A stretch of DNA of 64,000 bases from Apilactobacillus timberlakei (GCF_002993965.1 NZ_POST01000003.1:62843-126842), one strand, 5' to 3'; counted from the first letter of the stretch, positions 42,567 to 52,043 are shown. Program-made: numbers and translations. The notes: generated by a model from the letters alone, not told the origin.

Positions 42567-43601
42567 TTAATTTTGACCACGACTATATGAATCATTAAAT
42601 GCTTTAAAATTTTTATCATGTAAATATTTAGCAGCATCTGATAGCCAATTTGTATTACGCAAAAGTGCTCGGCCTTCCATAATTAAATCGGCTTGGTTGT
42701 TTTGCAAAATATATTCACATAAACCTGGATTATCTAAAAGCCCAACCGTTGAAACTGGAATCTTAACATCCTGTTTCATCTCAGTTGCAAATTTAGTCTG
42801 ATAACCATCATGTACCGGAAAATCAGGGCTAGCATCAGTTAAGCCACCAGTTGAAGCATCAATTAAATCAATTCCTGATGCTTCTAGCCAACGACCAATT
42901 TGCTGCCAATCAGACATTGTATTTTGAGTTCCTGTTGTATCATAGTCACTCAATGATAATCTAATCCAAATTGGACCACTATAATTGGACTTAACAGCTT
43001 CAATAACTTCACGAACAATACGGTAACGCTTTTCTAAACTACCACCATATTCATCATCGCGTTTATTTGAAACAGCTGATAAAAATTGATGTAATAAATA
43101 TCCATGTGCTCCATGAATTTCAACCATATCAGCACCTGCATTAGCTGCTCTTTTGGCTGCTTTCCCAAAGTTTTCAACAATTTGCTGAATTTGAGGAATT
43201 GTTAGTGCATTGGGTGTTCGATAATTATCACTGAATTCAAATGAACTAGGTGCAACTGGAATATCAGCATCACTAGCTTTACGACCAGCATGATTTAGTT
43301 GAACTCCAATCTTACTACCCAAATAGTGAATGGAATTAACTAATGATTTCAACTTATCTGCTTGTTGGTCATTCCACAAGCCTAAATCATTTTTAGTAAT
43401 ACGTCCATCAGGTTCCACTGCAGTGGACTCAGTAATAATTAGTCCCACTTGACTAATAGCACGCATCCCATAATGTGCAAAATGAAATGGCGTTAAGATG
43501 CCATCTTCATTCTTCACCTCGTACATACACATTGGCGACATAACCACTCGATTTTTTAAATTTAATCCACCAATATTGGCTTTAGATAATAATAAAGACA
43601 T
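42567..43601 (-). CDS. NADH:flavin oxidoreductase, old yellow enzyme (YqjM/NamA type)
   Basis: This 344-residue TIM-barrel flavoenzyme starts IGGLNLKNRVVMSPMCMYE, with the YqjM-type cysteine in MSPMCMY, and has EIHGAHGYLLHQFLS and the phosphate-binding STVGLL and MEGRALL regions. It reduces activated C=C bonds with NAD(P)H and FMN. The ribosome site AAAGGGG precedes the ATG. It is probably monocistronic. Confidence 0.92.
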   Translation of the reverse strand: MSLLLSKANIGGLNLKNRVVMSPMCMYEVKNEDGILTPFHFAHYGMRAISQVGLIITESTAVEPDGRITKNDLGLWNDQQADKLKSLVNSIHYLGSKIGVQLNHAGRKASDADIPVAPSSFEFSDNYRTPNALTIPQIQQIVENFGKAAKRAANAGADMVEIHGAHGYLLHQFLSAVSNKRDDEYGGSLEKRYRIVREVIEAVKSNYSGPIWIRLSLSDYDTTGTQNTMSDWQQIGRWLEASGIDLIDASTGGLTDASPDFPVHDGYQTKFATEMKQDVKIPVSTVGLLDNPGLCEYILQNNQADLIMEGRALLRNTNWLSDAAKYLHDKNFKAFNDSYSRGQN

Positions 43602-43675
43602 ATTAATTTATCCCCTTTGTTTAGCTTACTTAATGTTAGCAACACTAGCATGCTAATTTTTGAATGTAAAATAAA

Positions 43676-43696
43676 AACACTCGATTAACGAGTGTT
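43676..43696 (-). terminator. Terminator after the MFS/81-residue unit
   Basis: AACACTCG pairs with CGAGTGTT and is followed on the minus strand by a T-rich run. Confidence 0.7.
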
Positions 43697-43940
43697 AAGA
43701 TAATGATTTCATAGCATTGGTAAAGCAATGCATCGAGCAATTAATTTCACCTTTAATAATTCTAATCTTATTATCAACATGTGCTTGATTAATATTATTA
43801 TTTTGCTTTAAATAACTAACCAAATTATCAATGTCTGAAATCACATTAATTTTTGCATTTGTGTTATCAAAAGCATTTAGTAAATGTGAGCGCGTTCTTT
43901 TTAAATTTAATAAAGTTTGATTAATGCTGGTCTTTTCCAT
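43695..43940 (-). CDS. Small helical protein co-transcribed with MFS transporter
   Basis: The 81-residue protein looks all-helical. It has two Cys near its end in INCSMHCF with a His between them, suggesting possible metal or disulfide chemistry. Its size and helical form loosely recall CsoR/FrmR repressors, but the expected Cys-His-Cys positions are not convincing. It starts 14 bases after the MFS stop and ends at a terminator, so it is the second gene of that operon. AGAGGTG precedes the ATG. Confidence 0.55.
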   Translation of the reverse strand: MEKTSINQTLLNLKRTRSHLLNAFDNTNAKINVISDIDNLVSYLKQNNNINQAHVDNKIRIIKGEINCSMHCFTNAMKSLS

Positions 43941-43954
43941 GTAAACAACACCTC

Positions 43955-45175
43955 TTAATCTCCATCATTTTTAATTGATTTTAGATTTTTTCTAACTAAG
44001 AATAAATTAATTGCTGCTAAAACAGTCGTTGCAATAAAAACGCCCCGATAACCACCAATTAAAACTACTGCTGAACCAATCATCGGGCCTGAAACATTAC
44101 CAGCAGCTTGGAAGCTTTGATTCCAGCTAAAAACCTGACTGATTCTTTCTTTCGGACTATATTTAGCTAACATCGCCTGAACTGTTGGTAATAATGCTGC
44201 ATCTGAAATACCAATTAAGAAACGAGTAACTCCTAGTTGCCAAATATTTTGCACAAAACTAGTTAAAAAGAAAATTAAAATTGAAAATAATATTCCAAAT
44301 TTTAATATTTGATGGGAACCAATCCGATCACCTAGTTTACCAAAAAATGGCGCAATTGATATCATCGCTACCCCATTCAATGCTTGAATAATTCCTGCAA
44401 CTAACGCAATATTAGTCGAATGAGGATCCAGCTGTTTTACATACAAACTAAGAATCGGTGAAATTGAATTATTAGTTGCTTGAATAAATAATGTGGTTAA
44501 AAACATCCCAAATAAAATTTGAGCTGTAGGAATGCCATTCAAGAAATGAGGTTGCTTTTCACCTTTTTCATGAACAACTGGCGTAAAGTTTTCATGAACA
44601 AAAAAGACACTTAGGAAAAATGCAATCAGCATCGCAATTCCAGTGATTAAAAAGGTATAACGATAACCGAATAAATCAGCTATTAAGCCACCGACCATTG
44701 GGCCAACTAATGTCCCAGATACATTCCCAGTTGATAATTTCCCAGAAGCATGTCCAATTTTACTTTTGGGTGTTTCAGCAGCTACCAATGCATTGGCATT
44801 ACTAATAAATCCAGAGAAAATTCCTTGCAATAAGCGCAAAATAATCAATTGCCAAGCATTTGTTACTAAACTCATACAACCAATCACAACTGCCATTCCA
44901 AATGAAGCTCTTAATAACATCGGCTTACGTCCGTATTTATCAGCTAAATATCCCCAAAGTGGCGATACAATCATCTTAACAATAAATGGCGCAGCAAAGG
45001 CTAGTCCACTATATATTGAAGTTTCAGTCGCATTATAATGACCCAGTTGTCCGATAAATAATGCAATAAAAGGACTAATACAACTAAACCCAATTCCTGC
45101 TACAAAGGTTCCGAACCACAAAACATTTAAGTTCTGTTTCCAATTAACAGTTTTCGAACCCAATGTGTCACTCAT
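43955..45175 (-). CDS. MFS drug efflux transporter
   Basis: This 406-residue, twelve-helix protein has the MFS motif A PLWGYLADKYGRKPMLLRA between helices 2 and 3 and a second-half copy FFGKLGDRIGSHQ. It resembles the MdtG/TetA-like DHA1 group, which exports drugs with protons. The listed ATG directly abuts AAAGGAG; a TTG four codons later (45163) has more normal spacing. A small helical protein gene follows 14 bases on. Confidence 0.88.
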   Translation of the reverse strand: MSDTLGSKTVNWKQNLNVLWFGTFVAGIGFSCISPFIALFIGQLGHYNATETSIYSGLAFAAPFIVKMIVSPLWGYLADKYGRKPMLLRASFGMAVVIGCMSLVTNAWQLIILRLLQGIFSGFISNANALVAAETPKSKIGHASGKLSTGNVSGTLVGPMVGGLIADLFGYRYTFLITGIAMLIAFFLSVFFVHENFTPVVHEKGEKQPHFLNGIPTAQILFGMFLTTLFIQATNNSISPILSLYVKQLDPHSTNIALVAGIIQALNGVAMISIAPFFGKLGDRIGSHQILKFGILFSILIFFLTSFVQNIWQLGVTRFLIGISDAALLPTVQAMLAKYSPKERISQVFSWNQSFQAAGNVSGPMIGSAVVLIGGYRGVFIATTVLAAINLFLVRKNLKSIKNDGD

Positions 45176-45288
45176 CTCCTTTATTTATAATACTGATAAA
45201 TAAAGAATTATAACACTAACAAATTAAATGCAAAAGTTATTGATATCAAATTATATAATGTAAAATGATAAATGGGAGGGCTGTATAT

Positions 45289-46314
45289 ATGATTTACATA
45301 TTATTATTAACCTTGTTATTATCAATTATTTTATCCATCGTTTCATATAAATTAAATAAAACTAGCATCATAAATGGAATATTTATTTTATTGTCTGTTT
45401 TTAATATTATTTTTAACTTAGGTTATTTAACGTTTAATATACATATTAGAATAATCAATCTTCCAGTAATGATTTTATTTATGGTAACAAGTGCATTACT
45501 TATATTAGTTTATTTAATTTATACAATTATCTTAGTAATTGATGGCGTTATCGTCTGGTCTTATGAAAAACATCGTTTAGCAAATAAATTTAGTTTAATA
45601 TTAGGAATTATAATAATCATTTATCCTATTATTAATCATTTTGTTTTCAATATTTTTCCCAACCCACTTAATTTAATTATCGAAAGAATAATTGAATTCG
45701 GACTACTGTACATTGTTAGTTTTTTTATTGCTTTTTCAATTTCAATAATTATATGTAATTTAAATAAAATTACATTAAACCAAGATTACATAATTATTTT
45801 AGGTGCTGGACTAATACATGGTGATAAAATCGGCCCCATTCTAGCAGCAAGAATTAATAAAGCTATCGATATCTATTGGCAACAAATTGAAAAAACAAAT
45901 AAACATCCTTTCATAATTTGTTCTGGTGGCCAAGGCCATGATGAAACTGTTTCTGAAGGCTTTGCCATGTGTGAATACGCCAATCAACATGGTGTCAATG
46001 AAGCTGATGTAACTGCAGAAGAGCATTCAATTAATACAATGACTAATTTTAAAAATTCTAAGCAAATAATTGAGCGAAAACATTTAAAAATTAGTAAAGG
46101 TATTTTTGTATCGAGCAACTATCATATCTATCGAGCTAATAAATATGCTAAGATCGCTGGTTTACCAATTAATGGAATCGGCTCAAAAACGAAATTAACA
46201 GCTTTATCTCATAGTATTTTACGTGAATATTTTGCAATTATACTGAATCATAAGCTATTAAATTTATTGATTGGACTATTAATTGTAATAACAATAATAT
46301 TTATATATATTTAA
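45289..46314 (+). CDS. YdcF/DUF218 family membrane protein
   Basis: About five N-terminal helices (residues 1-170) precede a DUF218 domain with IILGAGLIHGDKIGPILAARI, PFIICSGGQGHDE, AEEHSINTMTNFKNS and FVSSNYHIYRA, then one C-terminal helix. Such proteins (YdcF, ElyC, SanA) are linked to envelope maintenance. I start it at 45289, nine bases after GGGAGG; an ATG eight codons earlier precedes that site. It is a single-gene unit. Confidence 0.88.
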   Translation: MIYILLLTLLLSIILSIVSYKLNKTSIINGIFILLSVFNIIFNLGYLTFNIHIRIINLPVMILFMVTSALLILVYLIYTIILVIDGVIVWSYEKHRLANKFSLILGIIIIIYPIINHFVFNIFPNPLNLIIERIIEFGLLYIVSFFIAFSISIIICNLNKITLNQDYIIILGAGLIHGDKIGPILAARINKAIDIYWQQIEKTNKHPFIICSGGQGHDETVSEGFAMCEYANQHGVNEADVTAEEHSINTMTNFKNSKQIIERKHLKISKGIFVSSNYHIYRANKYAKIAGLPINGIGSKTKLTALSHSILREYFAIILNHKLLNLLIGLLIVITIIFIYI

Positions 46315-46345
46315 AAAGGCTCTATCTTAAAAGATAGAGCCTTTT
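46315..46345. terminator. Bidirectional terminator
   Basis: AAAAGGCTCTATC pairs with GATAGAGCCTTTT around a six-base loop between convergent genes. Confidence 0.85.
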
Positions 46346-46348
46346 AGT

Positions 46349-47014
46349 TTATTGATTGATATAATCTAATAATTGATACATAATCTTTTTATTTTCTTTG
46401 GGCACAGAATGATTAATGATATCAGAAGCATTTTGATTTAAAGCATTATCAGAAGCATAGTCACCATCATTAACAACAATTTCTCTTAGGTCAGTTTGCA
46501 TTGGCTCAAAATGAAATTGTAGTCCAATAATACGATTGTTCATTATAAAGCCTTGATTTTTCATCAAATCACTAGAAAATAAAAGTTTAGCTTGATTGGG
46601 AACTTCAAACATCTCACCATGCCAATGTAGCGCCATTAATTTTTTAGGTAAATCATCTATTATATTAGTTTTCAAATATACTGGTGCCCAACCTACTTCT
46701 TTAACTGGAGAGGCAGATATACGATAACCTAAGGCTTTGGCTATTTGTTGCGAGCCAAAGCAAGCACCATAAATTGGAATATCTTTTTCTATTGCTTCAT
46801 GAATCAATTTTCGCTCTGCTTTAATCCAATCGTCATCATCATTAGCACTCATTGGTCCACCTAATATTACTAACATATCTGTTTCATTAATATTAGGTAA
46901 TTTATGAAATTCATTAGGATGATAAATATACATATCGTATCCATAATCTTCAGCCCATGAACGAATTAATCCAGGACCTTCATTAGATGCATGTTGTAAA
47001 ACATTAATGCGCAT
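46349..47014 (-). CDS. Class I glutamine amidotransferase-like protein
   Basis: The protein has the nucleophile motif YGACFGSQQIAKALGY, the LVILGGPMSANDDD oxyanion loop and the catalytic His-Glu in LQFHFEP. It belongs to the stand-alone GMP-synthase-like amidotransferase group of unknown substrate. AGAAGG precedes the ATG. The small secreted protein gene ends 21 bases after... its own divergent side, so co-transcription with 47036-47386 is likely, that gene being upstream. Confidence 0.87.
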   Translation of the reverse strand: MRINVLQHASNEGPGLIRSWAEDYGYDMYIYHPNEFHKLPNINETDMLVILGGPMSANDDDDWIKAERKLIHEAIEKDIPIYGACFGSQQIAKALGYRISASPVKEVGWAPVYLKTNIIDDLPKKLMALHWHGEMFEVPNQAKLLFSSDLMKNQGFIMNNRIIGLQFHFEPMQTDLREIVVNDGDYASDNALNQNASDIINHSVPKENKKIMYQLLDYINQ

Positions 47015-47035
47015 ATCAATTACCTTCTTTTAAAT

Positions 47036-47386
47036 TTATTTAATAATTTTTAACCAACGAGTATTTTCTGGTTTAAACATAACCCATAATTGTTTAGTAG
47101 TTTTATGGTTTAATTTTAATACCCAGGTAAAATTACTCCCAGCACTAGTTAATTTAACAATTTGTCCTTTATGTAAGGTAATTTTTTTATCTACTTTAAT
47201 GTGGTTATATTCAGGAGTCCCTGTAATTTTAATACGATCAACTTTTACTGGTTTAGTAACCCTAACCGTTCTAAAATGATACCAATACTTGGACATTTGA
47301 CTAGGATTAGATTTTGCTGAGACAGTAGTTCCAACAAAAATTAATAAAAATAATGATAATAAAAATGATATAAATAGCTTTTTCAT
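47036..47386 (-). CDS. Small secreted SH3-like/YW-module protein
   Basis: A signal peptide (1-24, ending VSAK) is followed by one module: SKYWYHFRTVRVTKPVKVDR, then a strand-rich part with LHKGQIVKLTS and TKQLWVMFKPENTRWLK. The module matches the first repeat of the protein at 38746 and the start of that at 61317. It is a single-domain secreted protein that may bind the wall. The amidotransferase gene follows after 21 bases. Confidence 0.7.
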   Translation of the reverse strand: MKKLFISFLLSLFLLIFVGTTVSAKSNPSQMSKYWYHFRTVRVTKPVKVDRIKITGTPEYNHIKVDKKITLHKGQIVKLTSAGSNFTWVLKLNHKTTKQLWVMFKPENTRWLKIIK

Positions 47387-47484
47387 TATAAATATTTTCC
47401 CCCAAAAAATTTAATGTACTTTTATTTTAGCACGATTTTGAAATGGTATATAATAAAGGAAACTATTTCCAAAGAAGGTTTATT

Positions 47485-48210
47485 ATGAAAAAGAAATTAT
47501 TGGTATTATTAGTACTACCTATATTAATAATGTTTTTTCAAAAAAATAATATAGCAAAAGCTGATTCTAATCCTAAGATTTATAAAATTACAAAAACTAA
47601 CAGCAATTCTATTGCTAATATAAATACTGCTAATGCAATTAATGTTTATACTAAGGATTTTAAAGGTAAAAATAAGACAAATGCACTAAAAAAAGTGATG
47701 ACTGGCAAGCAATATCATGTAACTATTAATGGAACTAAGAAAATATATCAAGCAATATACAAAAAAAGAAAATTATTAGGTTACGTTTGGCATAATTTTT
47801 TAAATATAGATTATAATCGAACTTTTTCATATCAAGCCTCTAAAAATTTTAGAAAATTAATTAATACCTATCGTAATGAGAATGGAATTAATAAATTAAA
47901 AGTTAGTCACAAATTAAATCATGAAGCCAATTTAATTGCTAAAAACGTGGATAAAAACTTTTTACCCAAAAACACCAATAATCAAATGGTTTATTATACA
48001 AAATATCATGAAACATATATGCCCACTTCATTTAGTTATCTAGCATTTAAAAAATTTATTTACTTTGATCAAAATGAAAATAATCAAAGTTATAATGCTT
48101 TGAAAAATATTAATAATAAATATATTGGTTTATCAGCAATTAAAAGCCCTTTACATTTAGGCAACCATAACGAAATGAATAATTATTATTTAGTTGTTTT
48201 AATAAAGTAA
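47485..48210 (+). CDS. Secreted CAP/SCP-like protein, divergent
   Basis: A signal peptide (about 1-25) precedes an SH3-like stretch and then a C-terminal region beginning FRKLINTYRNENGINKLKVSHKLNHEANLIAKNV, the typical start of a CAP/SCP domain. The later part is degenerate; the usual HNPPH-type His/Glu set is not clear, so activity is doubtful. I start it at 47485, right after AAAGAAGG, because the earlier ATG 14 codons upstream has no site. It is followed after about 30 bases by the SpeG-like gene. Confidence 0.72.
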   Translation: MKKKLLVLLVLPILIMFFQKNNIAKADSNPKIYKITKTNSNSIANINTANAINVYTKDFKGKNKTNALKKVMTGKQYHVTINGTKKIYQAIYKKRKLLGYVWHNFLNIDYNRTFSYQASKNFRKLINTYRNENGINKLKVSHKLNHEANLIAKNVDKNFLPKNTNNQMVYYTKYHETYMPTSFSYLAFKKFIYFDQNENNQSYNALKNINNKYIGLSAIKSPLHLGNHNEMNNYYLVVLIK

Positions 48211-48241
48211 TAAAACAAGGTAACATTTAGGAGGACTAATC

Positions 48242-48745
48242 ATGTCATTTAAGATTCGTGCTTTAGAAAAAAGCGATTTAACAAGTATTCATAAATTATT
48301 TAACGATCCCTTTAACATGCAATTTTGGTTTGAAGAACCGTACTTACCAATGGAACAATTAGACAAACGATTTAATAATGATCTAAATGATAATTCAACT
48401 CGCAGTTTTGCGGTTAGTTACAATGAAAATTTTGCTGGTATTGTTGAATTAGTTGATATTGATTTAAGACATCGTCATGCTGAAATTCAAATTATAATTG
48501 ATAGTGAATTTAGAGGACTAAAATTAGCACAAAAAGCATTTGCAGAATGCATAAAATATTCATTTGAAACTCTAAACTTACACAAAGTTTACTTATATGT
48601 AGATGTAGATAATGCTCCAGCTGTAAAAGTTTATCAAAAAATGGGCTTTAAAACTGAAGGAACTTTAAAAGAACAATATTTTGCTAATGGAAGTTATCAC
48701 GATTGCTACTTCATGAGTATTTTTAGAAAAGACTATATTGAATAA
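48242..48745 (+). CDS. Spermidine N1-acetyltransferase-like GNAT (SpeG family)
   Basis: The protein aligns by eye with SpeG along its length: QFWFEEPYLPM, FAGIVELVDIDLRHRHAEIQIIID, RGLKLAQKAF with the acetyl-CoA loop, LNLHKVYLYVDVDN and YQKMGFKTEG. SpeG acetylates spermidine or spermine. The match is strong but polyamine preference is not proved. AGGAGG precedes the ATG. It ends at a clear terminator. Confidence 0.87.
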   Translation: MSFKIRALEKSDLTSIHKLFNDPFNMQFWFEEPYLPMEQLDKRFNNDLNDNSTRSFAVSYNENFAGIVELVDIDLRHRHAEIQIIIDSEFRGLKLAQKAFAECIKYSFETLNLHKVYLYVDVDNAPAVKVYQKMGFKTEGTLKEQYFANGSYHDCYFMSIFRKDYIE

Positions 48746-48747
48746 AT

Positions 48748-48780
48748 AAAGAGGTGAGTTCTTATAGAACTCACCTCTTT
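48748..48780. terminator. Bidirectional terminator
   Basis: AAAGAGGTGAGTT pairs with AACTCACCTCTTT around a seven-base loop. Confidence 0.85.
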
Positions 48781-48795
48781 ATAAATATAATTTAG

Positions 48796-49188
48796 CTATT
48801 TATTAGATAATTTTTTAGTTGGTTTAATTAAAATCCAAAGATTAATTAGATGAACTAATCTGCCAACATAGTGCATTTTAGTATTATCAGGAAATCCAGT
48901 TAAAATAATGGAGCCTATTAATAGGATAAATAAATAATAAATTGGAATCCCAACATCACGATAACGTCTAATCATCATGAAGATAGTTGGGACTAAAATT
49001 ATTATAAGATATACAATAATAATTACATTAAATAATACGAATAACTTATTACCATTAGTAAAATAATCCATAACAAGGAATATAAATATCAATAAAATAT
49101 GAAATAATTGAGGAATCCAAAAGTCTTTTATATTAGTCCTACCTTTATAATTAAAAGCATTTTTCCAAAATTTTAAATATGAATTCAT
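48796..49188 (-). CDS. DUF805 family membrane protein (copy 3)
   Basis: The 130-residue protein has the DUF805 start YLKFWKNAFNYKGRTNIKDFW, four hydrophobic helices and the central IRRYRDVGIPIYY motif. DUF805 proteins are small inner-membrane proteins of unknown role. It is the third of three tandem copies. GAGGAG precedes the ATG. Confidence 0.85.
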   Translation of the reverse strand: MNSYLKFWKNAFNYKGRTNIKDFWIPQLFHILLIFIFLVMDYFTNGNKLFVLFNVIIIVYLIIILVPTIFMMIRRYRDVGIPIYYLFILLIGSIILTGFPDNTKMHYVGRLVHLINLWILIKPTKKLSNK

Positions 49189-49208
49189 CAGTAATTTTTC
49201 TCCTCAAA

Positions 49209-49640
49209 TTATTTTTTACTAGGCATAATCTTGATTATAAAATCTATTATTAATAAAACTAAAATTATTATATTTAAGTAATAAGGAACATTTTCCATAA
49301 TAGATGCAAAAATTCCCATTACAAATGGGACAAAATTGGTTACTATGAACCAAACAGGCGAAATACCAGCATCTCTGTATCTTCTTATAATTAAGTTAAT
49401 ACTAGGAATAAGAATTATCAATTCATAAATCACAAGACCTATTATTGCAAAAAATAAGCTTAATATTAAATCACTTGCACCTGTAAATACTGAATATATA
49501 GTAAAAATAAGTATCGAAATTATTAATCTAATGATAAAGTTCATTAACACTGCAAACCAATATTCTGAGCGACTACTTTTACCCGATAAATGAAAATAAT
49601 TTTTAAAAAATAATGAATACGATTCAAACAATCCGACCAT
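49209..49640 (-). CDS. DUF805 family membrane protein (copy 2)
   Basis: It begins MVGLFESYSLFFKNYFHLSG with KSSRSEYWFAVL, and carries IRRYRDAGISPVWF and a KIMPSKK tail. Four membrane helices are visible. The ATG at 49640 lies right after AGGAGGGGG; the longer open frame starts inside the intergenic gap. Its start and end match copy 1 closely. Confidence 0.85.
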   Translation of the reverse strand: MVGLFESYSLFFKNYFHLSGKSSRSEYWFAVLMNFIIRLIISILIFTIYSVFTGASDLILSLFFAIIGLVIYELIILIPSINLIIRRYRDAGISPVWFIVTNFVPFVMGIFASIMENVPYYLNIIILVLLIIDFIIKIMPSKK

Positions 49641-49698
49641 AATCCCCCTCCTAATGTTATTAATAATAGTTAGATGGTCGTTTAAAATCAATCAATTA

Positions 49699-50121
49699 TT
49701 ATTTTTTACTAGGTAAAATTGTGATAACCAATCCAACCATAGAAATTATTATACCCATAATATAAAAAATATTAGCTAAATTAGACATAATTAAGAAAAT
49801 AAACGAAGCTACCACGATAACGAGAAACCACCATGGTGAAATGCCTACATCACGATATCTTCTAACAGACAATGCAATACTGGGAATTAAAATAATAAGA
49901 CTATAAATAGAAGTAAGTAAATATCCTACAATAATTCCCATTAATATCCCATAACCGTCCTTATTTATAAACATAAATACAGCAACACTTAAAATAAATA
50001 GTAATATTCCAATAATTAAATTTACTAAATAGACCCACCAATATTCTGCACGACTACTCTTACCACCAAAATTAGTATAATTAGTAAATAATAACTTGTA
50101 AGCTTCCCAAATTCCGACCAT
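49699..50121 (-). CDS. DUF805 family membrane protein (copy 1)
   Basis: It begins MVGIWEAYKLLFTNYTNFGG with KSSRAEYWWVYL, carries VRRYRDVGISPWWF and ends ILPSKK. It has four membrane helices. Ribosome site AAGGAGG. It is the first and best conserved gene of the tandem set and lies divergent from a TM2 gene, which also encodes a small membrane protein. Confidence 0.87.
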   Translation of the reverse strand: MVGIWEAYKLLFTNYTNFGGKSSRAEYWWVYLVNLIIGILLFILSVAVFMFINKDGYGILMGIIVGYLLTSIYSLIILIPSIALSVRRYRDVGISPWWFLVIVVASFIFLIMSNLANIFYIMGIIISMVGLVITILPSKK

Positions 50122-50239
50122 AAAAGGCCCTCCTTAAAAATAAATATGTATTAATTATTATATTAATGGATTAACCTAACAAAATCAATTTTATAAAAAA
50201 CTGTGGTATAATTTTTTAATATTACCTAGGAGGCTTAGT

Positions 50240-50641
50240 ATGGACAATTTAGATCAACTAGAAGCAGAAATTTTAAAAAAAGAACAAAGACTTTCGCCTG
50301 AACAACAAAATATTGTAGAAAATAGTGCCAATACTAATAAAGCTAATCCTATTATTGCATGGTTATTATGGTGGTTTTTAGGAGAATTAGGTGGTCATAG
50401 ATTTTACTTACATCGCAACAACGCATTAGCTATGTTGATAATTGATGTTACTGGATGGATTTTATCAATTATCTTAATTGGCCTCCCTATTATATTATTC
50501 ATCAGAATTTGGTGGATAATTGATGCCTTTTCCATCCAAACATGGCTACGTGAAGATTATTTATTAAAAAAGAAACAAGCCATTGATATTATTAATAGTA
50601 ATGATAATTCCACTTTTGACGGACAGTTCACTGCTAAATAA
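50240..50641 (+). CDS. TM2 domain protein
   Basis: After a helical charged N terminus (1-35), residues about 38-100 form a TM2 domain: AWLLWWFLGELGGHRFYLHRNN, then two membrane helices with WIIDAFSI closing it. TM2 proteins are small membrane proteins of unknown role. AGGAGG precedes the ATG. It is divergent from the DUF805 set. Confidence 0.9.
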   Translation: MDNLDQLEAEILKKEQRLSPEQQNIVENSANTNKANPIIAWLLWWFLGELGGHRFYLHRNNALAMLIIDVTGWILSIILIGLPIILFIRIWWIIDAFSIQTWLREDYLLKKKQAIDIINSNDNSTFDGQFTAK

Positions 50642-50643
50642 CT

Positions 50644-50672
50644 AGAATGCAATTAATGTTGCATTCTTTTTT
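50644..50672 (+). terminator. Terminator of the TM2 gene
   Basis: AGAATGCA pairs with TGCATTCT and is followed by six T. Confidence 0.75.
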
Positions 50673-50734
50673 ATTGAAATCATTTATGCAACCTGTTACT
50701 TTATAAGTAACATATTAAAAGGGAGTCTTTAATT

Positions 50735-51589
50735 ATGAAATATGCAATCACAATGGTTACTGGAAAATTCGGTAGAGCCGCTATTAATTATTTAATGAAC
50801 TTAATAGATCACAAAGATATTATTGCTTTAGCTAGAAATGTAGATAAAGCTAAAGAAGAACTACCTGAAGATATTGAAGTTCGTCCTGGAGATTATACTA
50901 ATAAAGATCAACTAGTTGAATCACTAAAAGATGTAGACAAATTATTATTTATTTCATCACAACCTGGTGGAGAAGTTTCTCGTTTACAACAACACAAAAA
51001 TGTTGTCACTGCAGCTAAAAAAGCTGATGTAAAATATATCGCATACACGAGTTTTCCTCATGCCGACAAAGCCGATAACTTTCTATCAAAAGACCATACT
51101 GCAACAGAACTATATATCAAAGAAATGGGTATTGATCGTTCATTCTTAAGAAACAATTGGTACTTAGAAAATGAATTAGCTACTTTAAAAGCTGCTAATA
51201 ACGGTGGTACTTTTGTATATGCTGCTGACAACGGCAAAGTTGGTTGGGCATTGGAAAAAGAATATGCTGAAGGTGCTGTTAAAGTGTTAACTATGGACAA
51301 ACCTAAAGAAATATACGAATTTGCTGGCCAAAGTAGAAGCTATGCTGACTTAGCAAATGCTTTAAAGAAGGTTGCTGCCAATAATTTCGAAACTAAAAAT
51401 GTAAGTCTCGATGAATACGAAGATGGAATGAAAAAGGCTGGATTACCTGATGAGGTCGCTAAGGTTGTTACCGATATTCAAGCACTAATCAAAGCTGGTC
51501 AATTACAGGAAGACACCGATGATTTAGAAAACGTTCTGGGTCATCCCTTAACCTCAATAAAATCCGCCTTAAAAGAAAACTTGCAATAA
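50735..51589 (+). CDS. NmrA-like NAD(P)-binding oxidoreductase
   Basis: This 284-residue Rossmann protein starts MKYAITMVTGKFGRAAINYL (T-G-x-x-G-x-x dinucleotide loop) and has LLFISSQPGGEVSRLQQHKNV and YTSFPHAD, typical of NmrA/QorB-type quinone reductases. It probably binds NADPH and reduces quinones or acts as a redox sensor. An Rrf2 regulator gene follows after 22 bases. AGGGAG precedes the ATG. Confidence 0.85.
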   Translation: MKYAITMVTGKFGRAAINYLMNLIDHKDIIALARNVDKAKEELPEDIEVRPGDYTNKDQLVESLKDVDKLLFISSQPGGEVSRLQQHKNVVTAAKKADVKYIAYTSFPHADKADNFLSKDHTATELYIKEMGIDRSFLRNNWYLENELATLKAANNGGTFVYAADNGKVGWALEKEYAEGAVKVLTMDKPKEIYEFAGQSRSYADLANALKKVAANNFETKNVSLDEYEDGMKKAGLPDEVAKVVTDIQALIKAGQLQEDTDDLENVLGHPLTSIKSALKENLQ

Positions 51590-51611
51590 ATTATAGATAG
51601 GTTATTTGCAC

Positions 51612-52037
51612 ATGAAATATTCACACAGATTAAGTGATGCCATTCACATCTTAACTTATATTGGTATTTCAGATAGTAATACTGACTTATCTAGTCGTGC
51701 GATTGCCGGAAGCATTGATTCGAATCCAAGTTTAGTTAGACGTTTAATGGCTACTTTAAGTAATACTGGTTTAATAAACAGTACTCCTGGAAAAATAAGC
51801 TTAGAACTCAGCCGTTCAGCAAAAGATATTAGTTTATTAGATGTTTACAAAGCAATTGAAGAACCTCAATTATTACATGTAGATCCCAAAACTAATTTAA
51901 AATGTATTGTGGGTGCTAATATTCAAAAAACATTAGCCGATGCTTACGATAAAATACAACAACAAGCTGAGCAAGAAATGGCTAATATTAGTATTCAAGA
52001 AATTGTAGATAGTATTTTAGCAGAAAATAAAAAATAG
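51612..52037 (+). CDS. Rrf2 family transcriptional regulator
   Basis: It starts MKYSHRLSDAIHILTYI with a winged helix containing SSRAIAGSIDSNPSLVRRLMATLSNTGLI, the Rrf2 layout. One Cys lies in LKCIVGANIQKTL; the three-cysteine Fe-S cluster set of IscR/NsrR is absent, so this is closer to the YwnA-type redox or thiol sensor. It likely controls the NmrA-like gene. I use the ATG at 51612 rather than a TTG two codons before it. Confidence 0.87.
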   Translation: MKYSHRLSDAIHILTYIGISDSNTDLSSRAIAGSIDSNPSLVRRLMATLSNTGLINSTPGKISLELSRSAKDISLLDVYKAIEEPQLLHVDPKTNLKCIVGANIQKTLADAYDKIQQQAEQEMANISIQEIVDSILAENKK

Positions 52038-52043
52038 ATTGTA

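Noticed and set aside
42404-42637. Minus-strand 77-codon frame
   Set aside because: It overlaps the old yellow enzyme end and the start of the 92-residue gene in another frame, and has no ribosome site.
43695-43940. CsoR/FrmR-type repressor identity for the 81-residue protein
   Set aside because: Size and helices fit, but the conserved Cys-His-Cys positions and DNA-contact arginines are not where expected.
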